A stretch of DNA of 32,860 nucleotides from positions 4,081 to 36,940 of the forward strand of contig NZ_AOMD01000011.1 in NCBI RefSeq assembly GCF_000336915.1. The letters run 5' to 3'. The stretch is from Halococcus saccharolyticus DSM 5350 (GTDB lineage: Archaea; Halobacteriota; Halobacteria; Halobacteriales; Halococcaceae). Below, piece by piece: positions 23,009 to 30,760 of this stretch. The notes below the pieces were generated by a model. The model worked only from the letters and a program-made list of their open reading frames with translations, was not told the DNA's origin and made no database searches. Position 1 is the first letter of the stretch, and each line of letters opens with the position of its first letter. The position numbers were made by a program, and so were the translations under genes.

Positions 23009-24431
23009 GTGTTGCGTCGGGACGTGACTCCGTGGATCGGTCTCGGCATTTCACAAAGCTCGCCAGCAGACTGTTTTTGAGATATAAATTGGTAGGAAAA
23101 TTGACTACAAGCAATTACTGAAGAGAGTGATTAGACATCACGATTCTCAGACCTGTCACAGTCGGTGGCGAAACCCAGCCGACACGACAGTGTTGACACT
23201 CACCAAGCGGACGATTCCGGTCGATGGATTACCGCTCGAATCGATCGTTAAGTGGCTTGTTTGCGGCGGTGGTGCTCGCTGTATCATCCGGAAGGACTCG
23301 TCAAATCGCCACTACCAGAGGCGTCGCCGCACCGAGGCGCTCGGTTGAGATGGATACCGATATGGGGAAGGAAGATCTTGTCGTGATGGATTTCTTCGAT
23401 GAATTGTGGCCCTGTACTTCTGCGGTTGAAGATGAAGGAGTAGCATGATCAGAGTTAACGGCATCAGCGTCTATCGGTTTTTAGCGTGTTGATATTCAGA
23501 AACTTGATTTCCCTTGGGACGATCTCCGTACAGGGCGTGAACCGTTCCAAATTACCACCCTGCTTAATCGCAGAAGTACAGGGACATAATCCTCTGGATT
23601 AATAGACGGTGTTTCTACAGTCTTCACAAAAATTCCTCGAAGTACCCATATTTTGGGCAGACAGCAACCATCCAATCATGTACCATTCATACTAGCTAAA
23701 CTCTGTGATATGATGTGTAATTAATTCTAATCTTCTCAGATCAACGCAATGTCAACGCATTCACCTGTTCTTAGAATAGCTAGTTACAACGAACGTGGTG
23801 CTGTGAGTAATCGTTGCGGGAGTTCTGGGGGCTCTATTCACTGTTGGAGAGTCCTTCATCGTTTCAGGTTAACCATTGAGTCCGTTGATGGTGTCCAACC
23901 GACAGAAAATAGGCTGTTGTTAAGACTGGCCTACTCCGTGGTTGGCACTGTTGAACGCGAGTTTCGGAGTGGAACCCGTTACTGATGGTGATCATCCGTT
24001 CATTTGATGATCGCTATCTATGGAGTTTCTGGCGACCAGGTCTGTCTCCTGATCAAGGCTGTCCAACTATATGGTGCCATTTCGTCACCTACCTATGGCC
24101 GAGCGAGCGTTTAAGAATCAAATGCCCGGGTTACAACGGTGTACCATGGTTCGTACGCGCCAAAACGATCGTTCCCTACCAAACGCCACCTGAGTTTTCA
24201 CTTGCACGGATGCGGCTATACGATCTTTGCCTGTTATAATTAAAAACTCGCTAGATGTCGGGGTAACATCGAACAATTCGGTACTTGCATCTGTCTTGTG
24301 GCGGCATCCACGAAGACGATCATTTGGATCGTTGGTGGCTATCGTCCGGGTTAGAGCGCTTAATCGGCAACATCATCCGTCACTCTCCTGTAGTTTGTGT
24401 CGGTTGCGAGGACGGTGACCACGTGTCGGAT
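23009..24431. other. 1.4-kb low-coding region
   Basis: Lower GC than its flanks and without a recognisable protein on either strand. It contains the 174-bp inverted-repeat-bounded segment (23410-23583) and a T5 run at about 23075 that may end the ATPase transcript. GGCACTGTTGAACGCGA at 23944-23960 resembles the end of IS6-type elements, with no partner end found. Short ORFs here (for example 23749-23985) resemble nothing I know. Confidence 0.6.
23410..23583. repeat. MITE-like segment with 15-bp terminal inverted repeats
   Basis: CCCTGTACTTCTGCG (23410-23424) and its exact reverse complement CGCAGAAGTACAGGG (23569-23583) bound a 174-bp segment. The similarity extends weakly inward (GTTGAA versus the complement GATTAA). 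No transposase is encoded within and no clear target duplication is seen. A third partial copy, GTACAGGG, lies at 23528-23535. Confidence 0.5.
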
Positions 24432-25202
24432 TCAGACCGCCTCGACCCGCTCGAACAGATACGCACCGAGACCGACCATCACGACCGACGAGGCCACGAG
24501 CGCGCCGAAGTTTACGACGAGGGGATACGTCGACGTGCCGACCAGCGCCGCCCGGAGACCGTCGACGCCGTACGTCAGCGGATTGATGTACGCGAGCGGC
24601 TGGATCAGCTCGGGCAGCCCCTCGATGGGGACGATCGCACCCGACAGGACGAACAGCGGGAAGATGACGAACTGGACGATGAGCGAGAAGCCCTCGCTGT
24701 CGGAAAACTGTGACGCGAGTGCGATGCCGAAGCCGACGAACGTCACTGCGATCAACACGAGAAAGACCGCTGCGAGCGGTAGCGAGAGCCAGTCCGCGAG
24801 TTCGAACCCAAGCGGGATCGAGATCGCGAGGATGAGCACTGCTTGGACGATCGCCGTCGTCGACCCGCCGGCGATCCGCCCCAGCACGATCGAGGTGCGA
24901 CTCACCGGCGCGACGAGGATCTCCTTCAAGAAGCCGACGTCCTGATCCGAGAGGATCGAGATCCCCGCGATCGAGGCTCCGAACAGCATCGTGAAGCCGA
25001 CGATTCCCGGGACGAGATACTGGAGATACGCGACGCCCTCAGGGAGTCCGGGGATCGCCCCGCCACCGAGACCGAAGCCGAGGAGCACGAGGAACACCAA
25101 CGGGAAGACGAGCGAGCCGATGATCTGTGAGGGCGTCCGCAGGAACCGCTTCACGTCCCGAAGCCAGAGCCCATAGACGCCGAGGGGATCGACTAGGCTC
25201 AC
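24432..25202 (-). CDS. ABC-2 type exporter permease (DrrB-like)
   Basis: 256-aa membrane component of an ABC exporter with about six helices (for example IIGSLVFPLVFLVLLGFGLG and the final VASSVVMVGLGAYLFERV). The amphipathic start RDVKRFLRTPSQIIG, the long helix GIVGFTMLFGASIAGISILS, and the segment DQDVGFLKEILVAPVSRTSI are typical of the DrrB/NatB/ABC-2 group. The start is GTG 25202, overlapping the TGA of the ATPase gene by 4 bp (GTGA), so translation is coupled. A longer reading frame upstream belongs to the ATPase gene. Substrate (drug, lipid or polysaccharide) unknown. Confidence 0.93.
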   Translation of the reverse strand: MSLVDPLGVYGLWLRDVKRFLRTPSQIIGSLVFPLVFLVLLGFGLGGGAIPGLPEGVAYLQYLVPGIVGFTMLFGASIAGISILSDQDVGFLKEILVAPVSRTSIVLGRIAGGSTTAIVQAVLILAISIPLGFELADWLSLPLAAVFLVLIAVTFVGFGIALASQFSDSEGFSLIVQFVIFPLFVLSGAIVPIEGLPELIQPLAYINPLTYGVDGLRAALVGTSTYPLVVNFGALVASSVVMVGLGAYLFERVEAV

Positions 25203-26206
25203 TGTCTCGCCCTCGCGGTCCGCGAGGATTGCTCGTGCGACGCCGACTCCGTCGACGGTTCGTCGGCCTCGCGCTCGGTCAGCGTGCTGCCGGTGAGTGA
25301 GAGGAAGACGTTTTCGAGGCTCGGCTTCTCGAGATCGACGGACGTGATCGTCGTCTCCGTCTCGTCGGCAAGTCGGACGAGATCGACGACCCGGGTGCTG
25401 CCGTGTTCGAGCGTGATGGCGACCTCCTCGTCGGTCCGATCGCGCTCGCGCACCCACGGTCGGTCGTCGAGACGGTCGACGAACTCGTTTGCCGGCCCAT
25501 TGAGCCCGAGCGTGACGACATCGCCGCCCAGCGAGTCCTTGAGTCCCTCGGGCGAATCGACTGCGACGATCTCGCCCTGATCCATGATCGCGACCCGTTC
25601 ACACAGGAAGTCGGCCTCGTCCATGTAGTGAGTCGTAATGATGATCGTGACCCCCGATTCCTCGTTGAGTCGCTGGATGTACTCCCACGTGTCTCGACGG
25701 GTTCGGGCGTCCAATCCCGTGGTGGGTTCGTCGAGAAAGAGTACCTCGGGTTTGTGCATCAGCCCACGGCCGATTTCGAGGCGGCGCTGCATCCCGCCGG
25801 AGTAGCTCGCAACCTTGTTGTCTGCCTCGTCGGCGAGGTCGACGAGTTCGAGCACCTCGGGGATGCGCTCCTCGCGCTCTGCCTTTCGCTTGCTGTACAT
25901 CCGGGCGTGAAAGGCGAGGTTTTCTGCGCCCGTCAGCTCCTCATCGACTGCAGGCTCCTGGAAGACGATCCCGAGACTGTCGCGGACGTCTCCGGTTTCG
26001 TCGCGGATGTCGTGACCGTTGACCCATGCGGTCCCCGCAGTCGGTCCCAACAGCGTCACCAGCATGTTGATCAGCGTCGACTTCCCCGCACCGTTCGGGC
26101 CGAGAAGCCCGAAAACTTCGCCCTGTTCGACCGCGAACGACAGCTCGTCCACCGCGGTAACCGTGTCGAACTCCTTGGTTAGGCCGTCTACTTGGATTGC
26201 ATCCAT
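25199..26206 (-). CDS. ABC exporter ATPase (DrrA-like)
   Basis: 335-aa ATPase of the daunorubicin-resistance (DrrA) group. Motifs are Walker A GPNGAGKST (36-44), the Q-loop VFQEPAVDEELT, the signature YSGGMQRRLEIGRGLM, Walker B VLFLDEPTTGLD and the switch His in ITTHYMDEAD. A C-terminal extension containing DLEKPSLENVFLSLTG is the hallmark of DrrA-like ATPases. The last 25 residues are Ser/Glu/Arg-rich and poorly conserved. An ACTGAACGGTCAGT operator-like palindrome lies 19 bp upstream of the ATG, matching one before the TetR gene, so TetR repression is likely (inference). It is co-transcribed with the permease. Confidence 0.93.
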   Translation of the reverse strand: MDAIQVDGLTKEFDTVTAVDELSFAVEQGEVFGLLGPNGAGKSTLINMLVTLLGPTAGTAWVNGHDIRDETGDVRDSLGIVFQEPAVDEELTGAENLAFHARMYSKRKAEREERIPEVLELVDLADEADNKVASYSGGMQRRLEIGRGLMHKPEVLFLDEPTTGLDARTRRDTWEYIQRLNEESGVTIIITTHYMDEADFLCERVAIMDQGEIVAVDSPEGLKDSLGGDVVTLGLNGPANEFVDRLDDRPWVRERDRTDEEVAITLEHGSTRVVDLVRLADETETTITSVDLEKPSLENVFLSLTGSTLTEREADEPSTESASHEQSSRTARARQ

Positions 26207-26224
26207 CGAATCGTCCTCACACTA

Positions 26225-26238
26225 ACTGAACGGTCAGT
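26225..26238. promoter_or_regulatory. TetR operator-like palindrome 1 (exporter promoter)
   Basis: ACTGA-ACGG-TCAGT, 19 bp upstream of the exporter ATPase start. It shares the string TGAACnnTCAGTCTAT with the site before the TetR gene, differing only at the central two bases. Confidence 0.6.
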
Positions 26239-26318
26239 CTATGTAAGTCTGTTGCGTCAAAGTTCGATAACGATGCACACAGCTGTGGATTCGATGACCG
26301 AGCCGAAAGACTGAAACT

Positions 26319-26336
26319 TGACTAAACGTATAGTCA
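26319..26336. promoter_or_regulatory. TetR operator-like palindrome 3 (zinc-ribbon gene)
   Basis: TGACTA-AACGTA-TAGTCA, perfect 6-bp arms, ending 3 bp before the ATG at 26340. Binding here would cover the transcription start of a leaderless gene. The core ACTAAACGTATAGT fits the four-site consensus. Confidence 0.55.
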
Positions 26337-26339
26337 GAT

Positions 26340-26741
26340 ATGGCCCAGTCACTCTCGAAGAAGCGCCCGTGGCTTGCCGCGCTCCTCGCCGTTTTTGCGA
26401 CGGGAGCGGGGCACGTGTATCTTCGTCGATGGCTCCGGGCGTTCGGCTGGCTCGGGGTCGCGGGGCTCACCAGCTACCTGTTTGTGCCGACATCGGCGCT
26501 CGAAGCGTTCGTTGCCGGTGGCCAGGTCGCCTGGCTCGACCTCCTCCCACTGCTCGTGGTGACGACCCTCAGCGCACTCGACGCGTACCAGCTCGCGGTC
26601 GTCAACAACTACTTCCACCGCGTTCGCACTCACGGCGGGGACGGTCCGATGGCGTGTCCGTCGTGCGGTCGGCCGATCGACGACGCCGACCTCGAGTTCT
26701 GTCAGTGGTGTGCGTCCCCGCTCGTCGGCGAGGGGTCGTGA
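26340..26741 (+). CDS. Small membrane protein with C-terminal zinc ribbon
   Basis: 133 aa of no known function. Residues 10-32 and about 35-90 are hydrophobic and form three to four helices (for example WLAALLAVFATGAGHVYL and LDLLPLLVVTTLSALDAYQL). The GAGHVYLRRWLRAFGW start resembles the small-membrane-protein type with a G.GH.YLG.W.RG motif. The C-terminus is a zinc ribbon CPSC-14-CQWC (ACPSCGRP, EFCQWCASP) in the cytoplasm. It lies between the exporter and TetR genes and has an operator-like palindrome at its start, so it is probably part of the same TetR-controlled group. A role in the stress sensed by TetR is inference. Confidence 0.8.
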   Translation: MAQSLSKKRPWLAALLAVFATGAGHVYLRRWLRAFGWLGVAGLTSYLFVPTSALEAFVAGGQVAWLDLLPLLVVTTLSALDAYQLAVVNNYFHRVRTHGGDGPMACPSCGRPIDDADLEFCQWCASPLVGEGS

Positions 26742-26763
26742 AAACGATAGCCTTTTGATTCTG

Positions 26764-26777
26764 ATTGAACATTCAGT
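26764..26777. promoter_or_regulatory. TetR operator-like palindrome 2 (TetR autoregulation)
   Basis: ATTGAACATTCAGT (core TGAA-CA-TTCA) ends 4 bp before the TetR start at 26782. The position suits autorepression. Confidence 0.6.
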
Positions 26778-26781
26778 CTAT

Positions 26782-27381
26782 ATGAGCAGTGACGCAGACG
26801 ATCGGACCGGCACTCAGGCGGCGATCATGGAGGCAACCTACCGGGCGCTCTGTGATCACGGGTACGCCGACCTCACGATCCAGGCGATCGCGGACGAGTT
26901 CGCAAAGAGCAAATCGCTGTTGTACTACCACTACGACACCAAAGACGAGATCCTCGTCGAGTTCCTGTCGTACATGCTCGATCAGTTCACCGTCGAGGAC
27001 GCGATCGATACGACCGACAGCCCCGATGACCAGTTATGGTCGCTGATCGACAACTTCCTGCCGGCATCGCCCGATCCGGAACAGCACGAGTTCCAGGTCG
27101 CGCTGCTCGAACTGCGTTCTCAGGCGCTCTCGAACGAGGCCTACCGCGAGCAGTTCACTCGCGCCGATCGTCTCATAAAGGACACGCTCGCGGACGTTCT
27201 CACGGCCGGCATCGACGACGGCACCTTCCGGGATGTCGATGTCGAGCCGACGGTATCGTTGCTTGCCTCGACGATCGACGGTGCGATGTTGCGGCGTGCG
27301 ACCATCACCGGCAACAGTACGGCCGCGACCCGGGAGGCGCTGGCACAGTTCATCGAGATACAGCTTCTCGCCGAGGAGTGA
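26782..27381 (+). CDS. TetR/AcrR-family transcriptional repressor
   Basis: 199 aa. The N-terminal helix-turn-helix is classic: AIMEATYRALCDHGYADLTI then QAIADEFAKSKSLLYYHYDT, residues 14-53, followed by KDEILVEFL. The C-terminal part is all-helical and would hold the ligand pocket, with LELRSQALSNEAYREQFTRA near its middle. ATG 26782 is chosen because it directly follows the palindrome 26764-26777; a longer frame from 26710 overlaps the upstream gene. TetR proteins next to DrrAB-like exporters usually repress them until a toxic or lipid ligand is bound. The three nearby palindromes and one at 29467 support direct control. Ligand unknown. Confidence 0.93.
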   Translation: MSSDADDRTGTQAAIMEATYRALCDHGYADLTIQAIADEFAKSKSLLYYHYDTKDEILVEFLSYMLDQFTVEDAIDTTDSPDDQLWSLIDNFLPASPDPEQHEFQVALLELRSQALSNEAYREQFTRADRLIKDTLADVLTAGIDDGTFRDVDVEPTVSLLASTIDGAMLRRATITGNSTAATREALAQFIEIQLLAEE

Positions 27382-27445
27382 GCGGCAACTATCGCACAGC
27401 CATCGCCGACCGTCGCTAGGTGGGGTGGCTGTCACCTCACGACAC

Positions 27446-27748
27446 TTACGGCCGTTGCCAGCGGCCGGCACGCCACTCCCAGAGGAGTTCGAACCCGATC
27501 CATCCGAGCCCCCAGACGAGAACGACCGTCGACACGATCGCCGTCGTGGCGAGAATCCCTAGCGACCACGTGAGCGACACCAGTAGCGGGTAGAGCAGCG
27601 CCGCGAGGACGACCGCGAAGACGAGACTCCCGACCGCACATGCGTAGTGTTCGAGCGGTTGAATGCCTTCTGTCCCGTCTTTCCCGTTCCCAGAAATGGA
27701 TGACTGCTCCTTCTCGCTTGTTCCATGTGGCGTGTACACACCCAACAC
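27446..27748 (-). CDS. Hypothetical two-helix membrane protein
   Basis: About 100 aa. A polar N-terminus (PHGTSEKEQSSISGNGKDG) is followed by two hydrophobic helices, AVGSLVFAVVLAALLYPLLV and LGILATTAIVSTVVLVWGLG, and a short basic C-terminal tail with WEWRAGRWQRP. I do not recognise a family. The start is unclear: GTG 27748, GTG 27739 or TTG 27751 are all possible and no ATG is available near the N-terminus. Upstream, the 9-bp direct repeat GTTGATGGT occurs twice with a 14-bp period (27752-27774). It is convergent with the TetR gene. Confidence 0.55.
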   Translation of the reverse strand: MLGVYTPHGTSEKEQSSISGNGKDGTEGIQPLEHYACAVGSLVFAVVLAALLYPLLVSLTWSLGILATTAIVSTVVLVWGLGWIGFELLWEWRAGRWQRP

Positions 27749-27890
27749 CAAGTTGATGGTACGTTGTTGATGGTTGTTAACGGTTCCGGCGGTGGGTGAT
27801 GGAACGGCTGGCTACCGAACGATCGTGAGGACGAAAAAATAACAATAGGCTGACGATATATTCGGGTGTTCGTAGTGCGTAGCGGCAAGC

Positions 27891-28123
27891 GTGAGATGTG
27901 CCACGGCCGCAATTCAGACGAACTGACGAAATACTACGGCGACACTCGCGGTATCGAGGACCTCACGCTCGACGTGTGCGAGGGCGAGGTGTTCGGATCT
28001 CTCGGCTCGAACGGCGCGGGAAAGTCGACCACCATCCGGACGCTGATGGAAGTTTTAGTCGCCGACCGGTGGGAGCATCACCATGTGGGGCCACGACATC
28101 ACCGACCGGGCGCACGACTGAGC
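27891..28123 (+). pseudogene. ABC transporter ATPase remnant (frameshifted, truncated)
   Basis: A start resembling an exporter ATPase: AAIQT in one frame, then ELTKYYGDTRGIEDLTLDV, GEVFGSLGSNGAGKSTTIRT in a second, and SPTGGSITMWGHDITDRAHD in a third, before it stops at 28123. Intact relatives read GFLGPNGAGKS and continue LMGFLSPTGGS, so Phe and Pro in the P-loop have become Ser and at least two frameshifts have occurred. The remaining two thirds of the ATPase and its permease are missing. It ends 25 bp from the convergent AI-2E-family gene. Confidence 0.8.
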
Positions 28124-28148
28124 CATTGGCGAGGTCACGGCGACGGCG

Positions 28149-29213
28149 TCACATCGCCGAGCGGACCGGCGGCCGATACTCCGCGAACACCTCAACGAGC
28201 ACTTTGAGCAGGCCGAGGACAACCGGCCCGAAGAACAGCCCCATGAAGCCGAACACCGCGAGACCGCCGAAGAGGCCGAGGACGAACAGGCCGGGGTTGA
28301 GTCGTGCCTCGCGCCCACCGATCATCGGCCGAAGGTAGTTGTCAGAGAGACTCACGACGAGCGCACCGTAGCCGAACAGTGCCACCGCGATCACCGGCCG
28401 ATCGACCAGCACGAGATAGCCAGCAGCAGGGATCCAGACGACCGACGCGCCGATGATCGGCAACAGCGCCAGCACAGTGGTCGCGATCGTCCAGAAGATC
28501 GCGTTCGGTACCCCGAGGACCGCGAACCCGATGCCGACGAGCACGCCCTGGACGACGGCGACGAGGATGTTGCCGAACACGACCGCCCACATCAGCCGAT
28601 CGCTTCGCTCGTAGAGCCGGTCGATCGTCGTCTCTCTGACCGGCGAAACGGCCCGGAGCCACGCGGCGAGTGCCGGTCCATCGACGAGCAGGTAGTAGAG
28701 CACGAACAGCAGCACGGTGATACCGATCGCGATATCCGAGAGACTGCCGATGACGCTCACCAGGTTAGCGAGCACCTGGGTGAGGTTACCGAAGAGCGCC
28801 GTGGCGCTGTCCCCGCCGGAACCACCGAACACCGCGGACGCGTCGAAACCGGAACTGGACAGGATGCGCTCGATGTCCATGGGCACACCGGTTTGCTCGC
28901 TCAATCGGCTCTCGATCGCCCCGACGCTGAACTCACCGCGCTCGATCGCAACGAGAATCGTCGAGGCCTGTCGGACGCCGACACCGATGAGCACCCCGAG
29001 CGGAACGATCACGGCGAGAAACGAGCCGACGATGAGCAGTCCTGCCGAACCCCGACTCCCGACGTACTCCCGGAGACGACACTGGAGCGGATAGAGCAGG
29101 TAGGCGAGCAGGATCGCGAGCAGCAGATACTGCTCGTAGGGCAGCACCATGAGCACGGCGACCGCGCCGAAGAGAGCGATCGCGGCGAGGAGCAGACTTC
29201 GTTCGATGGACAT
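28149..29213 (-). CDS. AI-2E family (PerM/TqsA/UPF0118) membrane permease
   Basis: 354 aa with about seven to eight hydrophobic segments: two N-terminal helices (LLLAAIALFGAVAVLMVLPY and LLLAILLAYLLYPLQCRLRE), a hydrophilic stretch, then LVSVIGSLSDIAIGITVLLF, a loop with ERSDRLMWAVVFGNILVAVV, and C-terminal helices ending GLFGGLAVFGFMGLFFGPVV. The PIIGASVVWIPAAGYL segment and the GLF GGL...GP.V end are family features. Members export small molecules or act as Na+/H+ antiporters in some species; substrate here is unknown. ATG 29213 is preferred because a CTTATGAG box at about 29239-29246 gives a leaderless transcript; an upstream ATG at 29327 would add 38 unlike residues. Confidence 0.9.
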   Translation of the reverse strand: MSIERSLLLAAIALFGAVAVLMVLPYEQYLLLAILLAYLLYPLQCRLREYVGSRGSAGLLIVGSFLAVIVPLGVLIGVGVRQASTILVAIERGEFSVGAIESRLSEQTGVPMDIERILSSSGFDASAVFGGSGGDSATALFGNLTQVLANLVSVIGSLSDIAIGITVLLFVLYYLLVDGPALAAWLRAVSPVRETTIDRLYERSDRLMWAVVFGNILVAVVQGVLVGIGFAVLGVPNAIFWTIATTVLALLPIIGASVVWIPAAGYLVLVDRPVIAVALFGYGALVVSLSDNYLRPMIGGREARLNPGLFVLGLFGGLAVFGFMGLFFGPVVLGLLKVLVEVFAEYRPPVRSAM

Positions 29214-29700
29214 ATCGCTGCGCACGCATGGCGCACTCATAAGCGCCGGTGCCGATTCACCGGCGATCGAACTATCGGCGAGCAGGGTCGACGGATCGGC
29301 GGCCGTATCGTTCCGATGATTCTCCACCGATCACTCTTCCGATCACACACCGTAGAATGGACCGACGGAGGAGGGTTGCTAACCAGGCCGAGGCCGTGCG
29401 GTGATGCCACGCAACGGTTGGTTTGTGCTCCCCCGACAGCGGGATGGAGCGACGACGCACTCCAACCCTGACTAAACGTTTCGTCAGGATAAGTCTTGCG
29501 CCGCGGTTCAGTCGCACGTCGGGTACGTTGCTGTCGGGCGGCTCGCGATGTCCACGACTCGGTGGTCCCCTCGGTTCGGTGGCGCAGGCAACACGCCTAT
29601 GTGAATCGCCGTGGGACGTACGCCCGGACGCGACGGTTACGGGACGGTCGCCGTGCTGCGGGGGGAGCGGCGAACCGTCGGACGACGGAGATTTCGAGTC
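29214..29700. other. Intergenic region upstream of gnd
   Basis: About 490 bp between the divergent AI-2E and 6-phosphogluconate dehydrogenase genes. It holds the palindrome at 29467-29488 with a TATA-like GGATAAGTC directly behind it, which would start a transcript near 29515. No gene is convincing; an ORF 29546-29602 of 18 codons is too short to judge. Confidence 0.55.
29467..29488. promoter_or_regulatory. TetR operator-like palindrome 4
   Basis: CCTGAC-T-AAACGTTT-C-GTCAGG is a 22-bp palindrome with one mismatched pair. Its core ACTAAACGTTTCGT matches the sites at 26225, 26321 and 26764. It overlaps a GGATAAGTC TATA-like box and lies 212 bp before the gnd start. Confidence 0.55.
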
Positions 29701-30744
29701 ATGTCAGGTGCAAACCACGAACTCGCCATCGTTGGACTGGGCAAGATCGGCGGCAACCTCGCGCGCCAGGCCGTCGGGAAGGACATCCGAGTGGTCGGGT
29801 TCGACACCGCCGATCGACCCGACCTCGACGATGCTGGTGTCGAGGTCTACGACGCCGGCGAATACGACACGCTGGTTGAGGAACTCGACTCACCACGCGT
29901 GATCTACCTCTCGTTGCCCGCCGGTGGGCTGATCGATGACGAACTCGACGCTCTCCTCGATCATCTCGACGAGGGCGACGTCGTGATGGACGGCGGCAAC
30001 TCCTTCTGGCGCGACTCGATGCGCCGCGAGGAGCGCGCGTGGGAGGAGGGGGTCTACTACCTCGATACGGGGACCAGCGGCGGGCCACCGCGCGCGAGCG
30101 AAGGGGCCTGTTTCATGGTCGGCGGCCGGGAGGAGGGGTTCGAAATCGCCGAGCCCTACCTCGACACGCTGTCGGTCGACGGCGGTCTCCTGCATGTGGG
30201 GCCGCCGGGGAGTGGGCACTTCGTGAAACTCGTCCACAACGGGATCGAGTTCGGCATGTTACAATCGATCGCCGAAGGCGTCGAACTCCTCGAAGCCGGT
30301 GACTTCGATGTCGACATGGCCGATGTGTTCCACAACTGGTCGAACGGCGCGGTCATCGAGAGCTGGCTGGTCGAACTCATGGAGAAGGGTCTCCGCCACG
30401 AGGACCAACAGTCCGACGCCCCCGACTTCGAGGAGATCCCCCACTACATCGAGGATACTGGCGAAGTGAACTGGCTGGTCCAGGAGGCGTTCAAAGGCGA
30501 GACGCCGATTCCCGTGATCAGCCAGTCAGTGATCGAGCTGTTCAAATCCCGTGGCAACCAGCGCCACGCTCCGCGTGCGGTCGCGCTGATGCGACACGGG
30601 TTCGGCGAACATCCTTTCGGCGAGGACGAACACATCAGGGAAGAACGGTTCACCGGTCGGGTCCAGAACGATGTCCGGCACGAGCTCCGCGATCAGGAGG
30701 ACATGGACCCGCTTCGACCGGTCGACCGCTCCGACGACGGATAA
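29701..30744 (+). CDS. gnd: 6-phosphogluconate dehydrogenase (decarboxylating)
   Basis: 347-aa NAD(P)-dependent enzyme converting 6-phosphogluconate to ribulose 5-phosphate + CO2 in the cytosol. The dinucleotide loop is GLGKIGGNL (12-20), the substrate site GTSGGPPRASEGACFMVGG, and the catalytic stretch GSGHFVKLVHNGIEFGMLQS with Lys and Asn of the family. Length is that of the short (YqeC/GndA) type rather than the about 470-aa E. coli type. Haloarchaea such as Haloferax use a Gnd of this kind in their oxidative pentose phosphate pathway. ATG 29701 is taken because the family begins just before ELAIVGLGKIGG; the longer frame from 29611 adds Arg-rich sequence. It is followed 16 bp later by rpiA, its metabolic partner. 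Confidence 0.92.
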   Translation: MSGANHELAIVGLGKIGGNLARQAVGKDIRVVGFDTADRPDLDDAGVEVYDAGEYDTLVEELDSPRVIYLSLPAGGLIDDELDALLDHLDEGDVVMDGGNSFWRDSMRREERAWEEGVYYLDTGTSGGPPRASEGACFMVGGREEGFEIAEPYLDTLSVDGGLLHVGPPGSGHFVKLVHNGIEFGMLQSIAEGVELLEAGDFDVDMADVFHNWSNGAVIESWLVELMEKGLRHEDQQSDAPDFEEIPHYIEDTGEVNWLVQEAFKGETPIPVISQSVIELFKSRGNQRHAPRAVALMRHGFGEHPFGEDEHIREERFTGRVQNDVRHELRDQEDMDPLRPVDRSDDG

Positions 30745-30760
30745 TCCGAGGACACCACCA

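Noticed and set aside
23944-23960. GGCACTGTTGAACGCGA as an IS6-type terminal repeat
   Set aside because: Similarity to IS6 ends is short, no matching opposite end or transposase was found nearby.
27752-27774. GTTGATGGT direct repeat as a plasmid iteron
   Set aside because: Only two copies and no replication gene nearby.
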